64,000 nucleotides of DNA, taken from the NCBI GenBank assembly GCA_003988855.1, contig QYAI01000035.1, forward strand, positions 248,001 to 312,000. Direction: 5' to 3'. Positions 11,387-24,159 of the stretch are shown here, in pieces. The notes beneath the pieces are model-generated. The model saw only the letters and a list, made by a program, of their open reading frames with translations, made no database searches and was not told where the DNA came from. Numbering within the stretch: position 1 is the stretch's first letter; each line of letters begins with the position of its first letter. The translations under genes were made by a program, and so were the position numbers. Source of the stretch: Arachnopeziza araneosa (Eukaryota; Ascomycota; Leotiomycetes; Helotiales; Arachnopezizaceae).

Positions 11387-13832
11387 GGAAGTAGACTGAT
11401 CCGCTAACAAGAGGCTATCAATGCTTTTCCGTTAAGATCAAGACGAGATAGAAGTTCCTGGGAGTTTGTGGTAATTTTAAGAGTGGAAAAGCACACTTAG
11501 TGCGAGAGGAGGGAATTTAGTCTTAGAGATTTCGAAGACGATTGGGTTTGATAGAGAAGACTAGACCAAGATTGTTCTTCGTCACAAGCGAATCCATTGA
11601 GCTCCAACAGGAAGATTTTCGGTCTTTACAATTATAATCCATAATTGACAAGCAAACAACTCAATCCTCTCCCTGAATAAAACAAGGCATGCTGAGGAAC
11701 CACTTTAGCCTGTCAACGTACCGATGCTAATCCAAATATTCCCCATTCTACATTCCATGAATAGACATGCCCAAAAGCCAGAGGCACCCACTTCACCATT
11801 TCTCTGACGCAGGGGCTATTCCAAGGCTTGTGCATCATTCAACAACGACTTGGGATCCGTTATGTGGAATGCTGTGAAGGTGATAAAAAAACATATCCCC
11901 CGGTCTGGTCCCAGAGAGGTCGTGGGTTTGCGGTGCAAGTGCTGAACCATGAGCGAGAGAAGCAAGGCGAGAAAGCCACACCTGTTCTCACCAATGAAAA
12001 AAAGGAGCCGTCGAGATGCCAACGAGCAATGAAATGGATTAGATGTCTCTCGAGGTTAGGCGTAAAGTTGGTGATCAATGCAAGAGTGGACTTGTCCAAG
12101 AAGGAAAACAAGGGACAGAGCATCTCTTGGCCTCTCATTCTGGATCATGCATCTCATGCACGCACGAATCCGATAAACACAGAGGACCTGCATGAGCCAC
12201 AACTGGGGAACCGGAAAGATCCCATCTGATCGCCATGGCCGTCGGCTTGGTCAGCCACAGCGTTGCAGAGGCAACAAGCCAAATGCACGACCTCCACAGT
12301 CGAGATGTGGCACGTGACAGCAGCGGCTGGGCCAAGAAAGGACGAAGTATTCCAAGAAGTATTAAAGTATTCCAAGAAGTATTAAAGTAATCCTAGAAGT
12401 ATTAGAAGTATTCCAAGAAGTATTATAAGCATTTCCAAGAACTTGGCTGCCCGTTCCCTGGCCGAGTTCGCGAGTCCGTCCTTTGCCCGAAGCGAAAAAC
12501 AAGTTCTCCCATCTAAAAACGCCTCTTCTCTAGCCTCTTCGTATCCTGCCTCCCCCCCAAGACTTCCCGTCGCATGCGCCAGGAGCTTGTCCGTCGATTG
12601 CGAGCTTCCAAGCGGTGGCGCCGTCTTCTCGCCGCTGGTGACGAGCGCAGGCAAACTATTCAACGTCGCTCGGGGAGTCGGGGAGATGATTTTGTGTGGA
12701 GGACGGACTGCGTAGCCTACGTTGTAGGGCTTGGCGATGTGGTCGCTCATTCTGCATGGGAGCGCACCGCCCTCCTCGTCGATGCTTGCACTCTTCTAGA
12801 GTTGTGCCTAAATGCGACTCTGGGTGATCCCTTCATGGTCTGGTGTGACATCTAAATGCGACAATGGCATGGGCGGCTTCCGGTCCCAGTGCTGTGGAGT
12901 TGGAAGGTGGTAATATACCGAGATGGAAAAGGAATCGAGGTTTCATTGAGATGGATATTAAAAGTCAGATTAGATCCTGCTTATATCGCCATTATTAAGA
13001 GTGAGATTGAAATTGGACCTGGGCTCGGACATGGCGGTTTCCATAGTAATCAAGCTGGGCTTGTAGGAGAATAGGGCAAGGAACCTGATAGTCGCAGCGC
13101 CCTCTTCTGCCATGTGCAAGAAATGGAATACATCAAATCACTTCCGGACGCCAGTTTGATATACTATATATGATTTCAAGGTGCATAGTTATGTCCAGTA
13201 TATCGCCCGAGGGACATCCAAGAGATGATTCAGCTCATTCCTGATCATAAGTATTCTTCCCCTGTGTTCTCGCCATGCAGCCTATCCAACCTCCATCTCT
13301 CAATTGCACAATAAATATTTCCCATTGTTTGTTCCCAGCCATCTAAAAGAACTCCCTCGCAAGACTTCAAAAATAATAAGCGGTATGAGAAAATGAAGAC
13401 CGCAAACTTCTGTTTCTCCTTCGTAATATCAACACTCCAAGGACCTGTCCTTCTGTTACACAGGCGTGACAGATCCTTCGTAGCAGGACGCAGCTTAGTG
13501 GCGGCCAGAAGATACACGCAGATATAAAAGAATCGCTAAGAGAGCAGCAACAAAAGAAATCCGACCAGGAAAGGCGGGGCCTTATAGGAGAGTGTCGTGG
13601 AAACGACGTGATGGGTGAAATGTATGCGACAGAGGTCTTGATCCGACTACGTACACCTCTGTAGTTTTTGTGTAACGGAATGGTCTTAGGAAATTGGCTA
13701 AATAGATGTGCGAATGATGTGCTTCGTTGAAAGGAACTCGTATTCCCACGATTTCGGAAGATGCAGTCTTCCGTGCATAACGACAAATGTCCCTGGTCCA
13801 GCAGGCCGAAAGTCTTGAATCCGTCGACATGT
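11387..13832. other. gene-poor region, 2.4 kb
   Basis: Several ORFs of 60-130 codons overlap on both strands, but none has a recognisable motif, coherent splice extension or a plausible protein composition. The region contains the tandem repeat at 12346-12440 and the 3' UTR of the minus-strand gene that ends at 13833. Confidence 0.5.
12346..12440. repeat. degenerate tandem repeat, unit about 20 bp
   Basis: The unit AGTATTCCAAGAAGTATTAA recurs about four to five times, with the later copies shortened or altered (tcctagaagtatt, tttccaagaact). It lies outside any coding sequence. The unit has a weak internal symmetry around CCAAGAAG. Confidence 0.8.
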
Positions 13833-14659
13833 TTAGGCTGCGACTGACTGTCGGTTTCCGAGGATGCTCCATCGTTGCTTTTTAGGCTTGATATCTTGAA
13901 CAATGGCGGTTGGAGTGGCTACCTTAGGTACCTGAGGTGTAGCAGAGATGGGCGCTTCGCCAAGCTTTCTTGTTGTGCTCGTATGTAGGCGGTCGAAGAT
14001 ATCCTTCTCACCATATACAATGGGTTGAGGTCGCAGTGACATGCGATTGCCGTTGGCCATCTCTAGGTTATCGGAGGAGTGTGAAGAGGTACTATTTTTT
14101 GAGCTGACGACAGGTGAAACGTCTAGATATCATGTTAGTTGGATGCATCTCTTTGGTCAGGAGTCTCGAAGAATGGAGTACCTTCCGAGTGCAGGTTGCT
14201 CGCCAGAGGACTAGGACCAATGCCGGAGTCGTTGTATGAGTGGCCCCGGGAGGCTCTGGACCTCTTGTTTGGAACAGGTTCGCGGGAGTAATATAGATCA
14301 CCGCTGCGATCATACCACGTTGGATTGTAACTGCTGTAGCTGCTGACTCTTGGGAGAGGAGGTGCGCTGGATGAGCTGGGTCCAGCCGCCGAGTTCATGT
14401 ATGACACATTTGAGAGAGCGCTTTCTGTCCGGCTGATGACCATTTGGCTCCTCCTCTTGTGGTGCTCCTTTATTTTTCCTCTGTCTTCAATCTGCCATGT
14501 TGATGGTGCGCCGCTGAGGGCGTCGACGGCAGCATGAGTGGGCATGTGTTTGTAGGGAAGCTTAGCAGGCTCGCTGGCTGGCCGCTCCTTCTCTGCTATT
14601 TTGGCTTTGTGCTCCTTCGCCATCTTCCGGGAGATCATAATCTTGGAAAAGACCGACAT
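13833..14659 (-). CDS. conserved hypothetical protein, disordered, basic N-terminus
   Basis: Two exons on the minus strand (14659-14182, 14122-13833) are separated by a 59-nt intron with GGTACT donor and ATATCTAG acceptor; splicing in phase 1 links HSEG to DVSPVVSSKNSTSS without a frame break. The product is 255 residues. The N-terminal 55 residues (MSVFSKIMISRKMAKEHKAK onward) are basic and helical. They are followed by a Ser/Pro/Tyr-rich low-complexity part (SSSSAPPLPRVSSYSSYN) and a conserved-looking end KPKKQRWSILGNR. I know of no domain assignment. Such proteins are common in filamentous ascomycetes as phosphorylation-rich regulators, but that is a guess. The composition and clean splice join make it a believable gene. 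Confidence 0.7.
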
Positions 14660-17600
14660 TTTGTTTAGTAGATGGAATGTATTCTATTGAAACTGTGTAA
14701 AGATGTCCAAGGTTTGAGACAATCCCTCTCGCTCTGTGGAGCCTGTCCGTGTTAAGAATTAACGTCTTTCGAGAATAGTGGGTGGAAATTTTGGCAAAAA
14801 AAGATGCGTTAGCACAATGCTAGAGGATCCAGTTGAAACCGGCGACTTTTTATAAGCTTAAGGGGACCGAGTGACGATGGATTACGGGAAGGTCGGACAC
14901 TTGGAAGATAGAAAGTGGATCTAACGATGCTGCTAGAAGGTTTTAGTACTGTTCTAATTCAGGTACAAGGCAGGCCACAGAGCATTGACAGGACAGCAGA
15001 CTATGATGATTGATCACGCACCTTAAAATCCGACGATAGTATTCATCAAGGTATCGCGGGTAATGGTCGCACAAGGAATTGGAGGAGAAGATGAGGTGCA
15101 ATGGACGAAAGTCTGACCGAGAATTGGGAAAGAATGGTGAGAGGGGGGGGAAGATGTATCAAGTCGGAGTTGAATACGAGGGCAATGCGCTTTCCTGGTT
15201 CCAGCCGCGCGTGGGGATATTCAGCTGAATCTTGCTTGGAGCCTGGAGGGAGAGATGCAAAGAGACGGGGACATGGCAAGAAAAAGGCCAAATTGTGAAG
15301 TCAGACCCCGAAGAGGCATGGCTTGCTGGGCGTTGCAGCGTCTCTGCCCTCGTTCCAGGCTTAGCGGATGCTGGAATGGCCCAGCAGTCGCTCAATGTGC
15401 CCTAAGTCGAGACTCCTTGCCTTATCTATCGCATTGTGAGCCGTCGATGCAGAGGTGGAGTCGGCCACTGCATGGCGTGCCAGATGCTTACTGACCGCCC
15501 TTGGCTTGCAGATGAGGACGAAAGTGGTTGAGAAGTGACTGGCTGTGTGTGTGCAACATCGGAGTCCGTAGCGCGGCCCAATCGACGGTCCTACGTAGAG
15601 GCATCGCCGTCTGCCTTACAGCCACGAGAGAGAGGGAGACAGAGAGAGCGACAGCAGCCTTCTCAGGGTGTCACGGCAGGGCAAAGCCGCACGCGGATGC
15701 TGAACACGACAACTCAGCAGTGGCCAAGCTCGGGCAGGCTCTGGCAGGCTCTTTCAGCCAAAAATAAAACCCTCCCTCCCCCTAGCCTATCTCATCTCGT
15801 CCGTCCCATCCCATCCCCTTCACGCTGATCAACAGGGTGGCCCAAATGAGTCCAGGGGGGACCCAGTTCGGGATGCCCAGACAACCAGCAGCGATATCGA
15901 ATTTCCCTAAGCAGCAGCATCAGCAGCAGGAGTACCGCAGGAGGGAGCATCACCATGAAAGAAGCGTCATGCTCTGCAAGTGATCTTGCACCGATCCAGC
16001 CCAAACGAAACGAAACCGAGCGCGCGACCTGCATCCGCCTGTCTGAGCAGAATGGCCGCTCCTGGTTGGACTCTGCTGAGCCTTCTCTGGCCCAAGTCTC
16101 ACCGGTCATGATAACCAGCGCGGGATGGCCTTTGGGAAGTTGGGGGTTGGTTTCCAAAATGAGGCCCGAGTCACCGAACTTCACCCTTGGTGTCACCCTG
16201 CCGCCAAGCGACCATGCTGTCGTTGTTGATGGAGTACCGTCAGTCAGCAGAAGACGAAGACGACGACGACGACCTATCCGGAGCGGTGGGATCCTTGGAC
16301 TATCCCGTGCGCTGTCAAATAAACAGCCCATGTTCGGAAGACGCTTCCTAGCCCAGTCGTCCAATGTATTCCCCTCTGGCATCCCGAACGCTGATTGCTG
16401 ACGTGCAGGGCAAACGGGGCTATCGATTCTTCTCTGCGGCGATCGACGACTACAACCGACTCTTCCAGCACAGTCTCTTTCGCCGTCAATCGTCCCTTTA
16501 CCCCGAATTAAGTGTTGAATCTATCTCCATGTGGCTTGAAGCCGTGGACCAAGGTGAACTCTGTGCAAGACGGGAACAGTGGAGACGGCAGCACGACTGA
16601 TGAGTGGTCTACACAACTGATCCCGTGGAATCCGGAGGCTTGAGAAGTGTCCTTCGACCTCTTTTCAGCTCCGCCAAGGTCTCGGATGCAATCCTCTTTT
16701 CAGTTCGCCTTATTCTCCGATCCAATGTTTTGCGGCCGCACTGCACAAACAAAAGATGAGATGAGATGAGACGAAAATCTTCCTCTCCTCATCCGAACGA
16801 TCTGCCTCGAGAATTATTGCCGCCCGTGTGCTCTCCTCGTCCAGATAACGTCGTTCGCGCTCCAACGGCTCTGACAATTGTCGCGCCTGCAAGCTTAAAA
16901 TAAGGCCTGGCGTATTTTATTGAATTTCTCATTTCTTTTTCCCTGGCTCTTCGGGACTGGCGTTACACTCAAGATCCCCTTCCGATGTCTTGACCGCCGC
17001 CTCCGGCTGCCCTGGCCACATGCTATGATGCTTTGTGATCAATTGATAAACCGCCATTTCTGGAGATGAGCTCAGGGATTTGGCATCGCGCAGCATAAGT
17101 GGGCTTATTCGAGCAGCCCAGTTCGGCACACCGGGTGCTCAGATCATCGCATCAAGTGTCTAAGATAAAGGTGGAACGGATTTCCAAGAACTTGAGACCG
17201 ACAAGATTTGGAAGGGAGAGTGTTTCAGATGAAAGCTTGTCTCTCGGACATCAAACTCTCATCAACAGCGCCCCGAACGATGACGTTGTGGTTCGCCTGG
17301 TCTCAATCTTTGGCTTCCTCACCTGTGCAACTTTGCGGCTCTCAGCCTCACACAGAAAGGACTTTTTCCCCACATGTCCCTTCCTCTTATCTGCACACAT
17401 CAGGGATGGATGAGAGCCTTGACAGAGCTACAGTACATGATCAAGCTGATGCTGTGTAAGTTGAGGGAGATCTTCCCGCACGTAGGTATCAGTCAGTGCA
17501 TGTGGCTTTCGTATTCTTAGAATGCAGGTCTGGGTCTGTGGGCCTTTCGTGTAGCACAAAGGAACGCGTTTGGTGGAGCGTATCAAGCAAGCCACGATTA

Positions 17601-18832
17601 GTCTGCATGAGAATAGAAGAAGTCTTGATTATTTCCGTGCTGCACACCCGTCATCTGATTTGGGCGCCCTCAACAATCGGCATCTGTCTGATATGCGGCT
17701 CTTGAGCGAGCTCGGTGCCACCCGAATCTGTAGGCAGGGGACAAAGGGATGGCCATGGCATGCTCGTGCAACCAGGACCAGCAGCCTCTCTTTCATTTCC
17801 TCTTTGCCACTTCCTTTCCATGTTGCAAGATTTCCAAGCGCTATGCAAGCAACGATAACATTAACTGACCTCTGGCCAAGATGGCCAACTCAACTCGACC
17901 GATGCAGATGGTCACGTGGGAAGAGGGTGTGCGAGAAGTTCGTTCACCCTCTCTCTCACGTCATTCTTTATCGATAGGATAAGAAGGCTTCCATTTAGAT
18001 TCTAGAAATGTCAAGTTGGAGGCGATAACAACACGCCTGTTCCACGTGCACAGGACTGACTCCCGTCTCTCCCCCTTAACACTGCCAAAAGCAAGTCTCT
18101 TCCAGGGAGTCTCTTCTTGGCGCTTCTTCGTTCTTTGTTGACATGACTCTCGATGGTCAATGCAAACAGGTCTGGGGAATAGGGACAAAAGTCCTGGATA
18201 CTCTTATCCGGCCTGGGAGACGACAGACGGGCGTCTAATTCTTGCCGACGCCCGACAGGACGGGAGTGGGAGCCTCTCCAGATCGGATTGCACGTGACCC
18301 TCCGTTATTGGCTTGATTTTTCGGGAGAGATGGCGTCAAAAGTAGATGTGCTCTTCCGAGAAGTCTTCGAGAAAACACCAACTGTACATTCGCCCCCTCG
18401 ATCCTCTCTGTGCTCTCCTCTCGTCATCGTGACTGCGCACATGCTCGTCGTTCCCCCCCCTACCTCGTTGAGACTTCAGCCATCGGGACTTGGACAACAA
18501 GCGAGCCTCTTTGCGCTCTCGCAAACCTAGTCACGTCAGTCAACCAACGCAGCCATCAGTCGCATCGACGACCTCAACGACACCCGGCTATCGAACGCAC
18601 ACGACCTCCTCGATACATGCCGACTAGATCCCTTCCATTGCTCTCGCCCTAGAGCCTCTGCCGTATCTGCGCATCGTCCGGACGCGCCGCCATCTCGGGC
18701 GCAGTTCGCAAGGTGGCGCTCACAATCGTTACTCAGAGCCAGGCTCCCCTCTCCCTCCAGCAACATCTGGAAATCGCGCCTGATATCCTGAATTGTTCTG
18801 CCGAAGAACTCGAAGGGGAACTACAACCTCTG
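14660..18832. other. large gene-free region, 4.2 kb
   Basis: No ORF here shows recognisable motifs or a credible exon chain. Low-complexity patches are present: GAGAGAGAG around 15630, CAGCAG around 15910, GAAGACGAC repeats around 16252-16272 and GATGAGATGAG around 16757-16772. CACGTG-type E-boxes occur near 17912, 18041 and 18290. The last part is the promoter and 5' leader of PSY2. Long upstream ORFs and GC-rich stretches suggest a long regulated leader or non-coding transcript, but I cannot show one. Confidence 0.5.
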
Positions 18833-21801
18833 ATGATGGCACAAGCGGTGCCTAATTCGCCGAGTGACAAGAAGAGAGTCAAAGTCTATGAGCTGCGCAA
18901 CAATGACTGGTTTGATAGGGGCACCGGATTCTGCACAGCGGCATTCCTCTTTGTATGTTTCCATCTTCTCTCGCGGACCCTTTCGCGTTGTGTTTGTTAC
19001 TCTCTGCTGGCTCCAAACGCGCATATCTGTAGAACTAACAATTTTCACTCGCTAGAACGAAGCCACTCGACAAGAAGAGCCGAGGGTGTTTGTACAGTCG
19101 GAAGACGAACCGAACCGGATGCTCTTGGAGACCAAAATCCAAAAGGATGAAGGCTTCCAGAAGCAGCAAGGCAAGTTTTCCCTCGAATGCCGAGTCTGTT
19201 CGCGACTGACACGCGCTACTAGATACCTTGATAGTATGGACCGAGCCGTCTACCAATATTGATATGGCCCTGAGTTTTCAGGAGTCGGATGGCTGTTCTT
19301 CAATATGGTACACCATATATATCTCATAAAGGGTCCATAATCATATCATTTGCTAACATGTGTTGGGACTCAGGAAATTTGTGAACAACGTACAGCAACA
19401 ACTAAACTCTGGTAGTGGACCGGGTATGTCGAAATTAAACCTTTCTTTAGTGTTATGCATATCTGACTTGAGCTAATTAGTCAATTTACCAGATGATGCT
19501 CTTTCAGATGACATTGCAATGGAGTACTCCAACAATGCCATATCTCTACCATCCCCTACAATTGGCAACCTAACAGATATCGAGTCTCAGATGCGCAGCC
19601 TACAAAACACTCCAAATGGACGAGAAGCCTTGACCAAATATGTTCTCAATGATGGATACATTCAAAAGTTGATACCGCTAGTAGAAATGGCTGAGGACAT
19701 GGAGGATCTTGCAAGTTTACATCGCCTGTGCAATGTTATGAAGACCTTGATACTTCTCAATGATAGTGCGATCATGGAGCTTGCCGTTTCGGATGACTTG
19801 GTACTAGGCGTTGTAGGCGCCTTGGAATACGACCCCGACTTCCCTAGCCACAAGGCTAACCACCGTCACTGGCTGGGCAAGGAGGGTCGATACAAAGAGG
19901 TAGTGCGGATCGACGCTGAAGACATCCAAAAGAAGATCCATTCTACATATCGACTACAGTACTTGAAAGACGTCGTACTTGCTCGGATCCTAGACGATCC
20001 TACATTTTCGGTGCTCAATGGCTTGATCTTTTTCAATCAGGTCGATATTGTACAGCATCTACAAAATAACCCTTCTTTCCTCAAAGAACTATTTGGTATA
20101 TTTGCGCCCCGAGAAACGGACCAAGAGCGGAAGAAGGAAGCGGTCCTCTTCATTCAGCAATGCTGTGCTATTGCCAAGAATTTTCAACAGCCCGCACGGC
20201 AACAATTATACAACAACTTCTTAGCTCATGGGTTGCTCTCTGTGATCACCTTTGCGCTACGCCATAGCGATGTCGGTGTTCGAGTTGGAGCTACAGATGT
20301 CCTTGTCTCGATGATCGACCATGATCCCCACATGATACGACAAACTATCTTTCGTCAGATTAGCGAGAAGCAGATGCCTCTCACTGATTCACTGATTGAT
20401 TTACTTCTCGTGGAAGCAGATCTTGGCGTCAAAGCTCAGATTGCTGATGCAATTAAAGTCCTTCTTGATCCAGGCAATCAAAATGGCCCCATTGAGAACC
20501 AAACAAAAGCAAACGGATTAGGAGGGAGAGCTCCTTCTCAGCCAGATCCCCAACAAGCGGAATTCGTAAAAGACTTCTACAACGAATCTGCCAAAAAACT
20601 GTTCAAACCTTTGATCGATTTAAAGGACCGAGAAGATATGGAGTTCAGTGTTCATCAGGTCTCTCTATTCATCTATCTGATCGAGATTCTTTGTTTTTTC
20701 GTTCGCCAACATACTCACCACAGCAAGTACTTTGTGCTATCTGAGAAGCTTGGTCACCGGATTGCCCAACTTCTTTCGAGCTCAGAGAAGTATTTGAAGC
20801 TTAGTACGTTTTAAACCTCGACTAGTCTAGCTCTATCTCTTTACTGACAACGTTTAGGTGCACTTAAGTTCTTTCGCAATCTAATTGGTTTGCAAGACGA
20901 GTTTTATAATCAACAGATGACCCAAGGCAAACTATTCGAGCCAATCCTAAACCTAATTCTCGAGACGATGCCACGTGACACGCTATTAAATTCGGCGTGC
21001 CTGGAATTCTTCGATTTCATCAAGAGAGAGAAAGTAAACAACCTTATTGCCCACTTGGTTGATAACTACCGAGACAAGGTCGCCAAGATAACCTATGTAG
21101 ACACTTTCACCTACTTCATCACCAGGTTCGATCAGACTGCAGGATTTACCATAAATATGGAGAGTATATATGTCGAAGCTGAAGATGAGGCCCCCCCTAA
21201 AAGAGCCGATCCTGCCAGAGGGACGAGATGGGAGCCAGGTATAAAAGACCTGGACGAGCATGAAGAAGAATATTTCAATACTTCAGATGATGAGGATGAG
21301 GTGACTCCCAAGGTCTCATCGCGAGAGAATGTGAATGGCGCTTCACCTTTGTCCAAGCCACTTGTGGACTACAACTCGGATGAGGAAAACGAGACCACAG
21401 ATGAAGAGAAGGCACAACCTACAACTGGCTTAGATGAAAATACACCTCCAAGTTTGGCACGTGAGAAGGACCATCCGGTGACCCCAGTTGTTCCTTCAAC
21501 TCCACCAGAGAAGTTGTCTGAGAAGCGGCGTCGAGAGGAAGACGAGGAAGACGGGATGGCCAAGCTCTCATCGAACAAGCGCCGAAGCTCGAACAGCTCG
21601 GTAAATTCAAATGGGGTCTTGAGGAAGAAAAAGAGCTTCTCCAGCAATGCGCATGGAAGCGGCATCAATGGGACAAAGACGAACAAGATTGCCATCAGCC
21701 TTTCGCCAGCACTTAGGAAGACCGTTGAGAATCCGAAACCCGAGGTGCAAGACTCTGAAAACGCGTCCCAAAATAGTAGTGGTGACGACGGTGGTGATTG
21801 A
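18833..21801 (+). CDS. PSY2: PP4 regulatory subunit 3 (Psy2/SMEK homologue)
   Basis: This subunit guides protein phosphatase 4 to substrates, for example in DNA-damage checkpoint recovery. Six exons: 18833-18952, 19056-19170, 19223-19307, 19374-19423, 19493-20803, 20858-21801; 874 residues. The N-terminal EVH1-like domain spans exons 1-4 (KKRVKVYELRNNDWFDRGTG, TLIVWTEPSTNIDMALSFQE, KFVNNVQQQL). The SMK-1/ARM-like domain follows from about residue 150 (RLQYLKDVVLARILDDPTFS, LNGLIFFNQVDIVQHL). The C-terminal 220 residues are acidic and Lys/Ser-rich. Intron 2 (19171-19222) uses a GC donor, G|GCAAGT; only this join keeps the frame. Two adjacent ATGs (18833, 18836) could start translation. The acceptor before exon 5 could also be 12 nt earlier at 19480, adding four residues. 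Confidence 0.95.
19171..19222 (+). other. PSY2: GC-AG intron of PSY2
   Basis: The donor is AAG|GCAAGT, the consensus for the minor GC-AG class, and the acceptor is CTACTAG. Using the nearby GT (in caaGTTTT) would put the following conserved TLIVWTEP stretch out of frame. Confidence 0.85.
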
Positions 21802-22989
21802 AGACAGTGTCTCTTGCTCGAGGCCAGCAGAATATCTGAAGCGAGGGCGGCAATTTTCAGGAAGCGGGCGCCTCTGTTAGGAAGGTGTATGGAGTTTGGA
21901 AGAGTGTTGTTTGTTGATATTACGAGACACCCATTTGGCTCGGTTGAGCTGATCTGCACTGAGCAATTGCGAGCATTTATGATTTACGCCTTGCCCTTGC
22001 TACCTTGTATTATAGATGGATGAACAGGACCGACTGGGTCAGAGCATAAGACGATGGACGCAGAGATATGATACCGCTTACGTCCGGTAGACGTAGACTC
22101 AATGAAAGGAATGGGATAGTTCAATACTATGCCTATGAGAAAGCTGGCCTTGTTGATCAAAATCCCGATGTTGATGCTGGCATCTTGCTGTCCGATCCCG
22201 CCCTGCATAGGTAGTTGATATGATAGACTAGTGTCTAGTGGACCGCGATACATACCTATCCTCTCCATCCCCCTTCTCCAATCTCTCCCTGCTCTTTGGG
22301 TAGCCGATCTACAATGAGATGAATTAGGGGTTGTTCACGCTCACGCTAGCGACGCTCATACCTGCTCCCTCCCTCCCTTCCTCCTCCAGCCATCCTTGGT
22401 GCTGGCATAAAAATAGAGAGACGGCCGGTAGTTGCAGTGACCCATCCTCTGCGCGACGTGCACGTCGTCGAGTTAATGGTCCCACCTCCCGACTCGGTGC
22501 AGCAGCGACGGGAGACTGACTGACTAACTGACGGACTGACTGACTGACTGACTGCGCCTGCCCCTCCTGCGGCACCAGAGCAACCTCAGACGTGCTATCT
22601 TTAGCGCAGCTGCGTGGAACAGAAACGAGGAGTGGGAGGGAGGGAGCGGGACGCGGTGCTTTCGTTCGTGGGGGACGAGAGATGGGAGGATTCGGAGGAG
22701 GACTGGGAGGTCCTGTTTGGTTCTACATGCTGGAGTTGCCCGCATTCCTTAAGCACGGCTTGTCTGAAAAACCTTTCAGGTAGAGGTTCTATTTTAATAT
22801 CTAAAATAAACTACTTCGGGTTGATTCATTGAAGCGTTCAAGTACTCTTTCCAAGACTTGAGGACATGAGAGAAAAACGAGGGCTGAGACAGCGCCGTAC
22901 CGTCAGATGCAGTCATTCATTCATCAGAATAATTCAGACGTCCAAACACATATTCTCCAGGCGCCATCAAACATGAGTAGATCTAACCA
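21802..22989. other. intergenic between convergent genes, 1.2 kb
   Basis: This holds the 3' ends of PSY2 and the Zn2Cys6 gene, plus a tetranucleotide repeat. The short ORFs are low-complexity shadows. Confidence 0.5.
22513..22554. repeat. imperfect (GACT)n microsatellite
   Basis: About ten consecutive GACT units are present, with two substitutions, in non-coding DNA. Confidence 0.85.
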
Positions 22990-24159
22990 TCAAAGCCTGA
23001 CTGATAAGTCTCGCAAGATCTCAGTCAACCTCGATCGTAAGAATCTTTCCAAAGCCAAATAGATGTCATCTCCACTTCTCTGCTCCCCCTTCATACCATG
23101 GCAATATTTCATCGCAAACTGATCCACCAGGCCTTGGACCTTTCGCAGCTCAATAAGCACAATCTGTATCCTGATCCCTTCCTCATCTTCTGCGTCCATC
23201 TTGTAGGCACCAACAGTAATCGATATAGCATCACTCACGGACCGCCTTCGTCCGCTGATGGGTGAGATGCAGGTCGTTGACAAAGCCCTCACAACCTCTT
23301 CATACATTTCTAACATCCTGGTACACATCAAGGCGATGTTGAGAGCAGAGTGAGGGCTATTTGAGTAGTCGTTTGATAAGAGAGCATAAGCATCTTCAAT
23401 TGCTGACCTATTGTTGATGAGTACCTGGTCAATGCAACCAGTTAGAGGATGAGGATATGGCGAATAGGTATCTGGAAAGTCTCCAATATTTGTATGTAGC
23501 TTGAGTGGGGTCGAAGATGGTCTTGGGGACGTGTTCATCTGAGGAGAGGAATGCGCAACGAAATTTGGCACCAGTGGGTCGTAGGTAACCGGACCAGGTG
23601 CTGTTTTCGAGTCTGAGCTGGCATTCTCAGCAAATATGAATTGGCCGCTATTCGAGATATGAGGCACCGTACTCGTCAGGACATCAACATTCTGCTCAAA
23701 CAAATTCGTAGCTGTGAACGGTATGTCTAGCTCGATCGGCCGTTTATTGGTGAAAGCAGAGACGGGATTGTCCTGCCAGTCCAAGAACACAAACTCATCC
23801 GAGTTGGTTATAGGTAGATGAAATGGATTGTTCTCGTAGTCGGGGGTAGGTAATTGCGGGACATGGTGAGCTCGGGGATGTGGGCGAGGTGAAGGATCGT
23901 AGTTACCATGCTCTGATTCTGGAGAAGATGTACTGTAAATTGTCGCTTTAAGTTTTCGAGAGGATGCAGGCGGCTTTCCCATTCTCCTTGATGGGCTATA
24001 GTTGCATTTTAACCCGAGGTTGATACATCTCGAGCATTGTGGAGTATCTTGATTGCACTTCACTTTCGAAGCAGAGCATCCGTCACAGGAACTTCTGAAT
24101 TTTCGAGGCTTGAGTGGCCGCTTGGTTGAGGTAGTCGAGTGTCGAGTTCCAAAAGTCAT
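22990..24159 (-). CDS. Zn2Cys6 transcription factor, AflR-like
   Basis: An intronless gene of 389 residues. The binuclear zinc cluster lies at residues 25-52: cysteines 25, 28, 35, 42, 45 and 52, spacing CX2CX6CX6CX2CX6C. It follows a basic stretch (KRPLKPRKFRSSC) and precedes a basic linker (SPSRRMGKPPASSRK). The middle 60-240 is Pro/Ser-rich. The C-terminal 130 residues, from about TGCIDQVLINNRSAIEDAYA, are helical and resemble the C-terminal domain of AflR-type regulators of secondary metabolism. No biosynthetic cluster is visible within the window, so a pathway-specific role is not supported; it may act elsewhere. The ATG at 24159 immediately precedes a Thr/Ser/Arg-rich N-terminus. Confidence 0.88.
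   Translation of the reverse strand: MTFGTRHSTTSTKRPLKPRKFRSSCDGCSASKVKCNQDTPQCSRCINLGLKCNYSPSRRMGKPPASSRKLKATIYSTSSPESEHGNYDPSPRPHPRAHHVPQLPTPDYENNPFHLPITNSDEFVFLDWQDNPVSAFTNKRPIELDIPFTATNLFEQNVDVLTSTVPHISNSGQFIFAENASSDSKTAPGPVTYDPLVPNFVAHSSPQMNTSPRPSSTPLKLHTNIGDFPDTYSPYPHPLTGCIDQVLINNRSAIEDAYALLSNDYSNSPHSALNIALMCTRMLEMYEEVVRALSTTCISPISGRRRSVSDAISITVGAYKMDAEDEEGIRIQIVLIELRKVQGLVDQFAMKYCHGMKGEQRSGDDIYLALERFLRSRLTEILRDLSVRL

Noticed and set aside
15955..16401. 148-codon plus-strand ORF
   Set aside because: Its composition is low-complexity (Arg runs from a GAC repeat), it has no motif, and an equally long antisense ORF overlaps it.
21369..21959. 196-codon minus-strand ORF
   Set aside because: It is antisense to the acidic Ser/Lys-rich tail of PSY2, where such Ser/Leu-rich shadows are expected.
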